A stretch of DNA of 64,000 bases from Neospora caninum Liverpool (Eukaryota; Apicomplexa; Conoidasida; Eucoccidiorida; Sarcocystidae), in NCBI RefSeq assembly GCF_000208865.1, contig NC_018390.1, positions 448,798-512,797 on the forward strand. Reading direction: 5' to 3'. Below the pieces are notes generated by a model. The model saw only the letters and a list, made by a program, of their open reading frames with translations, was not told the DNA's origin and ran no database searches. Made by a program: the position numbers and the translations under genes. Positions 1 through 11,560 of the stretch are shown here, piece by piece; positions within the stretch are counted from its first letter, which is position 1, and each line of letters starts with the position of its first letter.

Positions 1-934
1 TTTCTGTCCCCTCCTGTTCGCAGTCGCCTGCTTGCGCATCCCCTCGCGCTTGGTCGTGCGCGGCGAAAGGCAAGGCGAGCTCGCCGAGAAAGGCGACGTT
101 TTCGGGGGAGAAACACCGGATTTTCCCGTCGCGAAACGCGAGAAAGACGACGCCTCGCGCGCCGCCTAGCGACGCGTCCTCGTTCAAGGCGCCACACGCA
201 CAGCCGCCCCACTCCCTCGGAAAGGCCAGCTCGTACAGTGAGCATCCGAACACAGCAGAGAGCACCTCAATGCGCGAGAAGGACGCGACGAGAATGCCGC
301 CGTGCGCGGTCCTGTTTTTGCGCGACCGCAGCCGCGCAGAGAGTGTCGCTACACCACAAGGCGCAGGTGAGGCGGAGGCGGGAGAGGGATTGGAAGTCGA
401 AAAGAGAGAGAAAACCTTCGGGAGAAAGGGAGCGAGACCCGAGTCCTGGAAGAAGGACGGCGCAGAGGCGAGACGAAAAGAGAAAAAGCCCGAGACGACG
501 GGAGGACGCGTCGCCGGAGGAAGGTGAGAAGCTGAAGTCACGACTGACGCGAAACGATGAGAAGGAGGCGGCAGAGAAGACGAAGAAGAAGCGGAAGAAG
601 GGAAGGACGTTGCTGCGCCCATTGTGGAGGAAAACAGAGGCGGCGAGAAACACAGGACAAGAGAGAAAGAAACAAGAGCGAAACACCCGCTATAAAAGAA
701 AAGAGAAGGCGGGGAAGACGCTAGGCAGTGCTACCTCCGCATTTCCCAGTTCCGAGTCGCTTCGGCTCTCGTCTTGTGGTCTTCTCTGCTGTCCCCCGAG
801 TCGCGCACGCCTCGCTTTTCTGCCGAGTCATCTTTGTCGAAGGCAAAGCGAAGAAAGAGACACGAGATGCGTCCTAAGTGGGGTCTTCTGCTCGCGTCCC
901 GGTCGTCGCTGTGTCTTCTCTCCGAGTCAGAAGG
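1..934 (-). CDS. 3' part of an unidentified spliced gene, possibly beta-propeller-like (partial)
   Basis: Two minus-strand exons can be read: 735-934 and 1-311, the latter running off the left edge. The first follows a pyrimidine-rich acceptor ending in catag, encodes a charged Asp/Glu/Arg-rich stretch, and ends at a GCGGAG|GTAGCA donor. It leaves two bases (AG), which join in phase to an exon starting at 311 and give R-T-A-H-G-G-I-L-V-A-S-F-S-R. The open frame to the left edge contains G-V-V-F-L-A-F-R-D-G-K-I-R-C-F-S-P, resembling alternating beta strands of a WD40 or other propeller, but that is only an impression. A better-looking acceptor at 349-351 (tgtag, good pyrimidine tract) would start the exon at 348 but does not match the phase of the upstream donor, so the junction is uncertain. 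Start codon and 5' exons were not found. No function is assigned. Confidence 0.4.
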
Positions 935-2708
935 CTATGTGGAAAACAGTAACGGGTCTCTGCGAGAAATGGTGAGCTCCTCTCGAGTCTGTTTCCTCCG
1001 TACCCGTGGCTTCATCTTCATGCTGGTTTCGCAAATGGAACATTTGTCGCTGTTCCCCAAATAGCGGAAAAGAAAATCAGGATCTGCCGAAAGGGTTTGT
1101 TTTCATGCGGCCGTCGCCTTCTCCTCTTTACAAATCTGTCCCCCTCCCTTTCTCTTCTTGTCGTCTACTTCTCTTTATCTTCTTGTCTTCTACTTCCCTT
1201 TGTCTTGTTGTCTTCTTCTCTTTCATCTCTTGTCTTGTTTTGGGTTCTTCTGATGACGGTTCACCGCGAGGCAAGGCGGCGAGCCGAGCAAGACCGGGCC
1301 GGGGGCGCAGAGGCGTCACCGTGTAAGAATCCCAGGCAGGAAAAAGGGAAACAGGGAGAAAGAGAGAAGACAACGGAGCACAATTTGGTGGCAAAGGAGA
1401 GAAAAGAAGAGGAAAAAGACGAGGCAACACCAGAGAAGAAACAGAGGGCGAGGGCGGCGGGTGACGCGGCGGGCGTTTTTTGCGAAAGAAAACGAGGCTA
1501 GACGAAGGGAAAGAGAAGCGGTACAAGGCGGGAAGTAGTGTGCGTGGATTTGGACGACGAGAGAATGAGTAAGCGCTTTATCACTTTCCAGAAGAAAAGA
1601 AAGCCGAGGACGAGAGGGACTGGACGCTCAGGAGAGATGCCTCGCGAGGGCGAAGGAGACACCCCCCTCGTCGGAGAAGACAGGAAAAGGAAGAAACGTC
1701 TGCTGGGCGCGGTTTCCATTCCTCCGCGCTCTACGGTTTAGGGTGTTTGTTGTGGTTCTCCAGAGAAAGGAAGCAGGGTATACAACGAAACGAACAGCCG
1801 CTGTTCTCTCTCCGCTTTGCTGGCTCTGGCTCGGCGGTAACTGCATGCCCCCGCTCGCTATCGCTCGCCTGCTCCACCCTCCCTGCAGGCTAATCCCCCT
1901 TGCGCCAACACCGTGATGTTTGACGTTTCCTTCGTCTTTGCTTTTTGCCCGAGTTCGTTGGGTCTTCTCGCACCGCGTTCCGGATTTCGTGTTCGGGAAA
2001 CCGCGAGTGTCTCGCCGGCTTCGCGCGCAAACTCCGCGCCCGGTTTCGTCGTGTCGCTCCGTGCCGCGTTGAGTCTCGGCAGCACACACGGCGTGTGTCG
2101 AAACGCGGCACGTTGAGAGACGGGACAGAAGAAAGGCTTTTGTTTGCCTTTCCGCTCTAACACAAAAAGGGGGGAAAAAAAGAGGGAAGGATCGGAGAGC
2201 CGTCCACAGAAATGGCGACTTCGGTTTCGCGGGCAAACGGACGCGCGAGCGGCCCAAAAAGGGAAGGCGCGGCAGACACACACTGCGAGAGTGAGAGAGG
2301 AAGTTTCCTCTGAATTCAGGGATGGCTTTCCCCGAAGCTCCTTTTCTCCCACGTCCCTTCTCCGCAGAGATCTTCCTGCCTTTTCGCGTCGCTGGCCCGC
2401 CTCGTCTCCTGCGGGCCGTTGAACCTGCTGAGACTCGTCTCTGCCGCGCTGTGGGTCGCTCGCACTCTCAAACGCTTTTTTGTGCCTTTTTCTTCTCACG
2501 CGTCGTGTTCTCTCCGGCGGGGTTGCCCCCGTCCCTCTCGTGGTTCCCGGCCTGTGTGTCGTCTCTAGGATCTTCCTGTTTCCCTCGCTCCGCGCGCGCG
2601 AACCTGCTAGCGTCCCGGACCAGTCGCTGGTGATTGCCCTCGGTCCTTACCGATTGCTTTCGCTCTTCTTGTGTGCCGCCCCTCTCTCACGCTTTCTTGA
2701 ACTAAGTT
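935..2708. other. Stretch without a supported gene
   Basis: Purine- and pyrimidine-rich low-complexity DNA, with an imperfect TTCTTGTCTTCTACTTC-type tandem at about 1150-1240. Several open frames exist on both strands, but none has a recognisable domain or a convincing start and splice structure. It may hold 5' exons or the leader of the minus-strand gene to its left. Confidence 0.4.
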
Positions 2709-2786
2709 AGAAGATGTGCGTATCCACTCTTCACCTTCTCGGACCTTAGAAGATGTGCGTATCCACTTGTCACCTTCTCGGACCTC
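2709..2786. repeat. Two direct copies of a 39-bp repeat
   Basis: Units 2709-2747 and 2748-2786 are adjacent and nearly identical. Each starts AGAAGATGTGCGTATCCACT and ends CACCTTCTCGGACCT; they differ at a few bases. Confidence 0.9.
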
Positions 2787-2899
2787 GATGCCGGATTGAA
2801 GATCGCCAAGAGGGCCAGCGTCTGACACGCAGGAAAAATTCAGAGATCTCCCGACGGGTTGGTACACCGGGCGTCGCTTCACGCAAAGGCCCCACGTAC

Positions 2900-3205
2900 G
2901 AACAAATGTGTATGTATGTGTATGATTTGTGGAACAAATGTGTATGTGTGCGTATGATTTGTGGAACAAATGTGTATGTGTGTGTGTGCGATTTGTGGAA
3001 CAAATGTGTATGTGTGTGTGTGCGATTTGTGGAACAAATGTGTATGTGTGTGTGTGCGATTTGTGGAACAAATGTGTATGTGTGTGTGTGCGATTTGTGG
3101 AACAAATGTGTATGTGTGTGTGTGCGATTTGTGGAACAAATGTGTATGTGTGTGTGTGCGATTTGTGGAACAAATGTGTATGTGTGTGTGTGCGATTTGT
3201 GGAAC
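2900..3205. repeat. Minisatellite, nine units of 32-34 bp
   Basis: GAACAAATGTG recurs at 2900, 2932, 2964, 2998, 3032, 3066, 3100, 3134 and 3168, and a tenth unit breaks off at 3202. The first two intervals are 32 bp and carry variant TG tracts; the next seven are 34 bp and essentially identical, each holding a (TG)n run and GATTTGTGGAACAAA. All frames stay open on both strands, which creates spurious His-Thr and Cys-Val repeat ORFs. Confidence 0.95.
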
Positions 3206-4519
3206 AACGTCTGATGAAGTGCACCAGTTCAACTGTAAAATTGCGCGGCACATTTGTGCACCTGAGAGGGTCCGCACAGAATCGACACAACTGCCGTTTC
3301 ACGCATTTTTGGCCACGAGTTTCGGGGAAAAAAGATGTGTGATGCATGCAATATGTGACCGAAAAAACAAAAGCCGCAGTTGAGGTGCCGAGCTGGCGTC
3401 TCCACAGGAGCCCGCGGTGCGGACGGCCCCACGGGAAACCCTAAAATGCGAGATAGGTCATGTTTTATGCCGCGCAAGCACGCGTGCGTCGATGTAAAGC
3501 GTCTGTAGTTCTCTCCTACTCGTACTAGAGCTCAAATTCACATACATCGAAATTTAAATCTGTCTGTGTGCATATGTCGGTACATCTTGGAGAAAGTCCC
3601 TTGGAGTTGACCGCGCTGCGGAGATGTGCCGGGGGGTCTGAATACATTAGTTCTCGTGTCGAAAGAGACGTCTGGTTGCCGCTGAATTGTCTCAATAGCA
3701 TGTGCCTGTGTATGTGAGTTCACATGTGCTTCCATAGAGCTGTGCTGCGTACAGAGGCGCGTCTTCACGAGGCTGTTTCTCGCTCTCTCAACGACTAAAA
3801 TTCACCCCCGCCTCGTTCAAAGCCGTAACTTCTCCAATTTCGCGTCCCCATGCTTTTGCCCATGCCTGACGATCCCTGACGATGAACATGCGTATACGAG
3901 CGAGCTTCGACGCGCGTGCCTGCAAACAATCTCCGCAGAGACATCCGTTTATGTTTTGTTCGCATCTGCTCACAGCAGCTGGATCTGCGAGAGACTGGCT
4001 CTTCCCTGTGCCTCGAGCGGCCCGCGCCGTCCAAGACGTCCTCTTCAGGGAGACCGGAGAAAAACGCTCGTTTCTGTCCACCAACTGAGCAGTGTTCAAA
4101 AGCTGGTGTCCCTGAGCGATTAAAAAAGTTTGGAGTTTCCGACAGAAAAAAGACCCCTCGACCTACGGAACCTTTTTTCGTCCCACGCTGAGATTAGTGG
4201 ACGTTGAGAACCAGGCGTGAGGGGACAAAGCGCGAAAGGGACGGGGCGGCAAAAAGCCATCAGACAGGCCGCTGAGCAGCTATGTCTTCCTGTTTGTTTC
4301 TTGCGGAGTGGAGCGGGCGTCCGTTTTTTGAAGTTCCCTCAGTGTCTGTCTCCCCGCTCTTTTGCTTCTCGCGTTCTCTCCGCTGCCGCTGCGTCTCCGG
4401 CCTCCATCTCTCTCAGCCCCCCTCCGGCCTTGCTTCCTCCTGCTGGCCTGACGCCTTCTCCGCTTCGGCCTCCGGGCGCCTGCGAGGAGAAAACATGCGT
4501 GCGCTCTGACGGAGTCGCC
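3206..4519. other. Upstream region of the NRAMP gene
   Basis: No supported gene. The reading frame of the NRAMP gene is open back to about 4217 but has no ATG before 4520. The stretch most likely holds the promoter and 5' leader of that gene. Confidence 0.4.
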
Positions 4520-7500
4520 ATGAGCTCGTTTGCGCCGCCTGCCGTGTTCTCTGACTCCGGGAGGCAGCGTTCCTCTTGCCACTTGGTGTCTCCTCCAGAT
4601 CCGCTCGTGAAGCCGCTGCTGTCCGAGTTTCTTCCTCAAAGTGCTTCGCGCTCCCGTGCCTCTTCGCGGCCTGACGACCCTCCCGCCTTTCCTTCTTCAG
4701 CCTCTACGAGCTCTTTCTCTTCTCCTGCTGCGAGTCTCCCCCCGCCGCGAAGCCCCCAGACGCCAGGCGACGCCGTGTCTCTGCCGTCGGCCTGTATTCC
4801 GTTTCCTGCTCGCAGTCTCGCCCAGCTGTGGAGGAAGAAGTCGAGCGGCGACAGCAGCGGGTCTGCCTCCTTCGCGTCCTGTCTCATGAGGAAACTCTGG
4901 TCGGCTACCGCCATGAGGGACGACAGCGCGCTGGAGTGCGGGGACAGCCATACCCCACCTGCAGAGAGGCTCGGCAGGCAGGGCGTCGATCTCGCCAGCG
5001 ACGGGCGAGAGGCCTCGCGGGGCCAAGAGGCCGAGAGAGGCGAACTGAGCCGGATCGTTCTTCTCTCGGAATCTTCGTCTGCTTCGGCGCCTCGCAGTCG
5101 ACGAGAACAGGCCGACAGTTCCGGCGCCTGTTCTGAAGCTGCGCGGGCCACACAGACGACCCACGCGGGGCCGTGGTGGCAAACCCGCGAAGGCGAGAGG
5201 GACCACGAACGCCGCCCGGGAACGGACGTCGAAGCCTCGCGAGAAGACGAGAGTGAAGAAGCGGGCGAAAGAGAAGATATGGAAGAAGTCCTTGAAGGGC
5301 CAGAAGACGTGAATGAGTTCGAGGAAGCACCGGACTTCTTCACTGAATTTGTCGATGTCCCTGACGACGATGAGGACCAGGGGGAAGAGGGCGGAAGGCA
5401 TGTTTCTCCCTCACCTCCTGCACGACTCTCGCGGCTACATGAAAGCGATACTTTTTCGCTTTCGACCGCGACTTCCGGGGCGCGTGCGCCTCGCGAGACC
5501 CTGCGAGGACGCGAACAAAAGACCGAACATGTGGAAGATGCGCGAGCGCGAGAACAAGGTCGTACGCCCCTGGCGTGTGCGCAAATGCCTGCCTCCGCCC
5601 GCAGTTGCTCGCCTGCGCCTGCTGCCCCGCGGCCGTGGATAGGTACGCGTTGCGAGTCGCCGGCAGCACACTCCGCGTTTGGCCACAGCGTTCCGCAGTC
5701 CTCAACTTCCGCCTCTGCCCCGTTTTCCGCTTCCTCCGGCTCTCCAGGTCGCGTGCCCGTCCACCTGCCGTCTCCCGAACCCCGCCCAAGTTCTGCGGAG
5801 CTTCCGACGCCGCACGCGCCTCTGTGCGGGAGCGGGCCGGAGACGGAGGTGGCGACGTCGGCGGCTGCGCCTCTTCTTTTTGGAGAGAGGACCGAGGCGA
5901 AGAAAGGACAGGGGCGGAGGCTATTGAGCATCTCACCCCAGCAAGCGGTCTTGCCCCCTCTTTTCGAGACAAACATCGGGATCGACCGGCCAGCTCTGGA
6001 GACGGGGCAAACGCCCGTTTCAGGACATCGGTTTCCCCAACAGGGGGACGACGGTAACTCTCTGGTGGCTCGACTGTTGCTTCCCTCCCCCTCGCCTTCC
6101 TTACCACTTGCTCCAGAAGCGCCTGCTTTCTCCTCGAACGGTGCGACAGGTTCTAGCCGTCTCTCGTGCGCCCAGTCGTCATGTGGTACGTCTGAGTGTT
6201 CCGAGGACGACTCAGCCGCCGAGGAGGCCGCGTCGGCGCGCTCTTTCTGGTCGTGTTTCTCCTTCGTCCCCTTCTCACTCACGTGTCTTTCTTCCCCCTG
6301 TTTTCTTCTCTCCACCCAGCTCCTCTCGACTTCTCTGCGCGGTTTGTCTCTGCGCTCGCCGACCCCCTCGAGTGCCGACTCCCCTGTATCGAGGGTCGGG
6401 GCGGTGGCCCGCCGTTCGCGTCTGCGTCGTTGCCTGGTTGCGGTCTTTGTCACTCTTCCCCTTGCGCTCCTCCTGCTCCCCCTCAACCTCGTTTTCCTTC
6501 TCGCGCAGCTGCTGCGGCGCGGCGTCGAGTTGCTCCTTCCGCCGCCGCTTCCCGCTCACTTCAGATGGAAGAAGTTCGTCGCCTTCCTCGGCCCCGGCTG
6601 GCTCGTGGCGATGGCGTACCTGGATCCGGGAAACCTCGAAGGCGATTTGCAAGCTGGAAGCAGAAGAGAAGAGCCTGGCATTCTTCCGCCGGGCACGCCC
6701 GACCCCAAGGGACACGCCCTCCTGTGGGTTCTCTTGTGGGGCCACGCAGGGGGTTGGATCTTTCAAGTCCTGGCCGCCAGGCTCGGAAACGCCACGGGCG
6801 TCGACCTAGCCACGTAGGCCAAGCGGGGACACGAGAAGCGAGGAAGCGGAAGAGGAAAAGGCGAGAAGCGAGGAAGGGGATGAGGGGGAAAAGAGCGAGG
6901 ACAGGCCAGAGGTGCCGATTGGTGGGACTCGAAAAAACAAACACCAGAGGGGGGGGTGCGTTTCACCGCGACGGCTTCTCGTCGCGTAAGTCGGCCTTCC
7001 TGTCTTTGTGGATGTTTCTCCACCTCCAGTCTCTGCAGGCGGCAATACAGTCGGAGCGTCGCCTGGCTCCTCTGGGTCCTCACGGAGATCGCGATTCTGG
7101 GCGCCGACATCCAAGCCGTGATCGGTTGCGCGGTGAGTTTTTTTGCCGATAGGCCGTGTGAAAAAACAGAAACAGTCCGCGCGTTCTTTTCTCCTTCCTA
7201 AGGAAGGAGTTCTTCTCGTCTTTCTGTCTGGGTATGCCGTAGCTCGAACCCCTTCACGGCGTTTGTGGCAATCCACTTCCTGGTCGGCTCTCCATCGTCT
7301 TTGTCTCCACACCTTTCGCTTCACACTTCTTTTCCTCCTCTCCTCGAAGTGTCTGCCATCGATCCCGCCTCCGGAGTCTTCTCTCTCGATTGCCCCTCCC
7401 CTACGCCTGCTCGTAAACCCTTCTTCGATGCTTTTGTTTTTCCTCAAGTTCTTTCTTCCTCGTCTCTCTTTCCGTCTCTCTCGATCTCTCGACTCCTCTG

Positions 7501-9413
7501 TCTTTGTCTGCTCCCTCTTTCTCGTCATCACCCTCGGCTTTCTTGCGCGGAACTCTGTGTCGTTTCCTCCCATTCTTTCCTGGCCCTCCATTCTGTGCGT
7601 CCGTTCCCTCAGGTCGCCTTCAATCTGCTCCTCGGGCTCCCTGTGTGGGTCGGGGTTCTCGTGACTCTCGTGGACTCGTTCACCTTCCTCTCCCTGAATG
7701 CCGAGAGGACTCAGCAGCTGGAGCGGGTGTTTTCCTTCTTCATCGGCATCATGGCCATCGCGTTCGGCTATACGCTTGTCCTTTCGAAGCCGTCTTTCCG
7801 CCTGATTATCCACGGCCTGGTGGCGCCTACGCTGCCCCGCACGCGCGCAGACGCCTTCGATCTCCTCGCCCTCGTGGGATGCATCATCATGCCGCACAAC
7901 ATCTTCCTCCACAGCGCTCTTGTCCTGACCAGAAATGTCAAGAGAAGGCGACCCGACAAGGTGGCGGAGGCAAACTACTACTTCTCCCTTGAAGCTGCCC
8001 TCGCGCTCGCCGTCTCCTTCGTGTAAGGAAAGATTTCGAAGCCTCGGGGATGCCGATCAACGTAAAGCGAAACGGAAAATATAGATGTGTGTGCACACGT
8101 GTACGCATATATAAATATAGATATAGTTGTGTAGATGGACAGAGTAGGTGTGTATATAGGGTACAGAGGTAATCCGGCAACGGGTGCTCGCGATTGAAGT
8201 TTTAGGTAGAGTGCTTTCTCTGACACTTTCTTGCGCTTTTTTGCCGTTGAGGAGAGTGCAGGAGAAAGACGTGAGGGTTTTCGGGTTGCCTTGTCTCTCC
8301 TTTCAGCTTAAACAGCTGCGTCTTGTGCGCCTTCGCAAATCCCCGCGTGAAGACTCCGGAAGGCGAAGACCTCACCCTTTCCACCGCCCCCGAGGCTCTC
8401 CAGAGCGCCTTTGGTCATGGCGCTCTTTACATTTGGGCGACGGGGCTTCTTGCAGGTGAGTGATGCGGCCATGTGGAGACAGCAGGGGCGACAGGGAATT
8501 TGAAGAAAACGGAGAAGGAACAGGGAGAAGAGCGAAGAGACAACGTTTGGACGGGGCCTCTTGCTTTCCGGAGCGAGTAAAGGAAAAGGGATAGTTGCAT
8601 CTTTTTCTGTTTGCGTGTGCGTGTACGCATCTCCCTACGCGAATGTGTGGATGCCGTGTGTACGTAAATGACGGCTTCCTGTCTCTTGACCGATGCGTGG
8701 CCTTTTCCGTCATGCGCCGCTTGTTCCTCATCCACCTGTTTTTTCCTTCAGCTGGACAGAATGCGGCGATGGCCGGGACATACGCGGGGCAGTTTGTGAT
8801 GCAGGGTTTTCTCAACCTTCATTTCTCGCGCCCCGTTCGCCTCGTCCTCACGCGCTTAGTGACCATCCTTCCCGTCGCCGTTCTGGCGGACCTCGACCAA
8901 GCCGTTGTCGATTCGATCTGTCGCGCGGTGAACATTGCGCAAGCTTTTCTTCTTCCTTTCGCCCTCGTTCCGCTCCTCCTTTTTTCGGCCTCCCCCCGAG
9001 TGATGGGGAAATTCGCGCTCAACGGTTTGCGCTGGTTGGCCGTCTTTGCCCTGGCTCTTGTCGTCACAGCAGGGAACTTCGCGGTGGCGTTTTTTCAACT
9101 GTCCGCGCTCCAGCTGTCTCCGCAGCTCTGGATCGCAGGGTTCACTCTCCTCCTGCTGTATGCCGCTGTTCTTATCCTTATCGCTCGGCAAAAGATTCGA
9201 GGAGTCTTCTGCGTCTACCTCCTTGGCGCTGCAAGGCAACGACCAGAGAGAGGAAGCTTGGAAGGAGAAGGCGTGGAAGAGAGGGGAGGAGACGCGACCG
9301 AAAGACTCCGAGGAAATCCGCTAGCATCCGCAGGACACGCGCAAGATATTTCCGTCCTTGGAGACGCCAGCATTGTGCCTGTCTCCTCGGGGACAGATGG
9401 GGAGGGACCGTAG
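4520..9413 (+). CDS. NRAMP: NRAMP-family divalent metal transporter
   Basis: Proton-coupled Fe2+/Mn2+-type transporter. Exons: 4520-6813, 7030-7132, 7613-8022, 8307-8455, 8752-9413. All junctions are GT-AG, keep phase and join conserved NRAMP helices (1205 aa). TM1 carries the metal-binding D-P-G-N motif (702-705) and TM6 carries M-P-H-N (892-895). Exon 2 encodes the TM3-type L-T-E-I-A-I-L-G-A-D-I-Q stretch. Exon 5 opens with the conserved transport signature G-T-Y-A-G-Q-F-V-M-Q-G-F. The ATG at 4520 is the first in frame and is preceded by GTCGCC. The first ~630 residues are Ser/Pro-rich and apparently disordered, with a strongly acidic tract at about 240-292. An extra hydrophobic segment at about 638-668 precedes the canonical TM1. 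The C-terminal ~80 residues are hydrophilic. The family assignment is firm; membrane location and substrate are inferred. Confidence 0.93.
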
Positions 9414-10124
9414 TGTGGGGTGGTCGAGCGGAGAGAGATGCGGAGTGACAAGATCTAGAAAAGAGAGGGCGTCTGCCGAGAGCCAGTCTGGAGTTCGAAA
9501 GAGCAGTCGGAGGCCCCAGGCAAAGAATACGTTTTCGCAAAGAGGTGAAGGGTAGCTGGCGGAAATCACTCGGTCAAATGTTTTATTTCATGTGATACTC
9601 TTATTTCACAGCCTCGCTATATGCTTCTTCGCCTCTTTTGGTATGACCTATCTTGTTCTCGTTCGTTGCATTCTTCGGGAAGGAAAAAAGCTCGTAGATG
9701 GGCGATGGATACCCACGAGCGGTGCACATGGTGAAGCCGGAAAACAGAGCCAAGAAGGGTATGGCGGGGAAAAGAGAGGCCGCGCGAACAGAAAAAGTAC
9801 ATCTTGTGGCTGTTACTGTCTCTCGTCAAAGGGTGAAGAATACTTTCGGAGTCCCACACGGATCAGGAACTGAGAATTCGAGACAGAAGCCATCACTGAA
9901 TTCCACGGCGACTGGTACAGCAAGGAAACAGCTGATGGGTCCTTCAATGCAAAAAGATAATTTTGTGGCATCGTTCTCAGCGAACAGAAATAACGACTCA
10001 GGATAGATACCTGTGTGCTTCCTACGGTATCCCAATCTGGTATGATGCCGCCAGGAACCCGAAGACCTGTTCAAATTGACACGCAGCGGTGCCCGGTCAA
10101 AAAACCTACCTCGAACACCTGCAG
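9414..10124. other. Convergent 3' flank between NRAMP and the SRS array
   Basis: Unique sequence holding the 3' end of the NRAMP transcript and ending where homology to the SRS array units begins (about 10125). No gene is supported. Confidence 0.5.
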
Positions 10125-10141
10125 TTGTCACCGAACTCGGC

Positions 10142-11296
10142 TCACACCACACAAGCAGAAAATGTCAACAGCGCCAGAAAGGAAACAACCGAAGAGACCA
10201 CACCACCCATGCCCCCAGACAGGGACGCGGCTGATGCCACACCCTCAATCGTCACATCAACGCTGCAGACGGTCGGTGACTCGGTTGCAGGTTCCCCTTT
10301 CTCCTTAGAGGGCTGACTCGTCTTTTTCTGGCAGCCAACCATAATCTTCGTTGCCTCCTCCGGAAAACCGTCCTCTGGAATCGCCAGAGTGAATGAGTGA
10401 CTGCTTGTGTTTTCCTTCCACCAGTTGCTTTCGTACGCTGGGATAACTTCTGTGTAATTGCCACTACACTCGGCGGAGGCGTTCTTTCCCGCCTGACTAA
10501 CACAGTACGTGTTTTGGTATTCCGTCGGGAGAACTTCTCCTTCGCTTCCGCACACCAGAGTGAAGCTGTTTTGAGAGGGGCTTAACGTGACGGTTTGGTG
10601 TGTTGGATTGCTGGTCTTTCCGTACGCACATGTGACTGTCTGGTTTTCAGTCACACTTTCTCTCGCCTCAAGCGTCACTGTCAACTTGCATTTGGTGTTC
10701 TTTTTATTTTGGTCTAGGCAACCCACAATGAACTTTTTGTCGGTGTAGGGGAGATTCTCCTTGGGAATAGTCATCTTCTTGACCGTGTTTGCCTGATCTG
10801 TGACCTGTACCCATTTGACTTCCTCGGCGTTGCCGGTGAGTAGGGTCGTGACACTGACACATTGAGTCGTCTGCCCATTTCGTTTGCAGTCCTTCAGGTC
10901 TGGCGTGTTTTCTGGACAAACCTGTTTCTCGGTCAGTTCTTCTGGTGCACATTTCAGATCATTCTGACACACCAACTGCAGCGCAGATTTCGTTGCCGAC
11001 AGTGTTGCCTGAAGCTCCTTTGGATCTCCTTGCTCCATCGAATTGCAGGTGCACGTTGTCTGACTCCCGCCTTCTTCAATACACTCCGAGGCCTTTGCCT
11101 CCAACGCCATCGCTTGGATCACAAAGGAAGACGGACAACCAGATAACCCCGCCGTGCTCACGAGCAATACCAAGAAAACTAACCCCAAGCGAGAGGCAAG
11201 TGCCAATTTCAGCGGCACTCTGTTCACAGGAAGAAAACGCGATGCCGACGGTGAGGCCTCAACAGCCGCTGCGCCCGCCAAACGCACATGCGCCAT
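10142..11296 (-). CDS. SRS-family GPI-anchored surface antigen (array gene 1)
   Basis: 384 aa, single exon. The gene encodes a predicted tachyzoite/bradyzoite-type surface antigen of the SAG1-related family. A hydrophobic signal segment lies at about 31-53, after a basic N-terminus shared by the paralogues (M-A-H-V-R-L-A-G-A-A). SRS domain 1 spans about C72-C203 and domain 2 about C223-C344. Domain 2 has the six cysteines 223, 249, 265, 277, 322 and 344. N-Y-T in domain 2 is a potential N-glycosylation site. The C-terminus (S/G-rich, then V-S-F-L-A-L-L-T-F-S-A-C-V-V) fits a GPI-attachment signal. The start ATG aligns with those of the other array genes. It is convergent with NRAMP and is the leftmost array gene; array homology stops just past its stop codon. 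The role in host attachment or immune modulation is known for the family, not shown here. Confidence 0.94.
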   Translation of the reverse strand: MAHVRLAGAAAVEASPSASRFLPVNRVPLKLALASRLGLVFLVLLVSTAGLSGCPSSFVIQAMALEAKASECIEEGGSQTTCTCNSMEQGDPKELQATLSATKSALQLVCQNDLKCAPEELTEKQVCPENTPDLKDCKRNGQTTQCVSVTTLLTGNAEEVKWVQVTDQANTVKKMTIPKENLPYTDKKFIVGCLDQNKKNTKCKLTVTLEARESVTENQTVTCAYGKTSNPTHQTVTLSPSQNSFTLVCGSEGEVLPTEYQNTYCVSQAGKNASAECSGNYTEVIPAYESNWWKENTSSHSFTLAIPEDGFPEEATKIMVGCQKKTSQPSKEKGEPATESPTVCSVDVTIEGVASAASLSGGMGGVVSSVVSFLALLTFSACVV

Positions 11297-11509
11297 GGTT
11301 TGACGGAGGTGTTATTGTCTACTGAAAGAGGGTACAGTGTAGGGAAATCTGAGATTGTCAGGGAGACACCCGAACTTACGATACGGGTGAAAAGTGCAGG
11401 GAAAATGCAAGAGATAGCCTGCGCATGTAAATACAGATGTTTGCGTCCGCGCAGAGCTTGCTTGCCTTAAGGCAGGGTTCTGCAGGGACTGAAGCATAAA
11501 GAGATCGGC

Positions 11510-11560
11510 CAACTGGTGACACCTTGCAAGTCCCGTCTCCTCAAAACTCGTCTCGTTGCC
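11510..11560 (-). promoter_or_regulatory. Conserved SRS upstream element, gene 1
   Basis: About 215 bp upstream of the ATG lies a block reading, in the gene's sense, GAGGAGACGGGACTTGCAAG then GTGTCACCAGTTG. The same block recurs at nearly the same distance upstream of six other SRS genes in the window. The regulatory role is inferred from position and conservation only. Confidence 0.5.

Noticed and set aside
2900..3205. Regularly spaced repeats that might suggest a CRISPR array
   Set aside because: The units are directly tandem with no unique spacers, and the genome is eukaryotic.
2607..3383. His-Thr and Cys-Val repeat proteins predicted on both strands
   Set aside because: The 34-bp minisatellite lacks stops in several frames; the predicted proteins are artefacts of the repeat.
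4636..6486. 616-codon open frame antisense to NRAMP exon 1
   Set aside because: It mirrors a GC-rich, low-complexity coding exon, has no recognisable domain, and the plus strand is clearly the coding one because it leads into conserved NRAMP helices.
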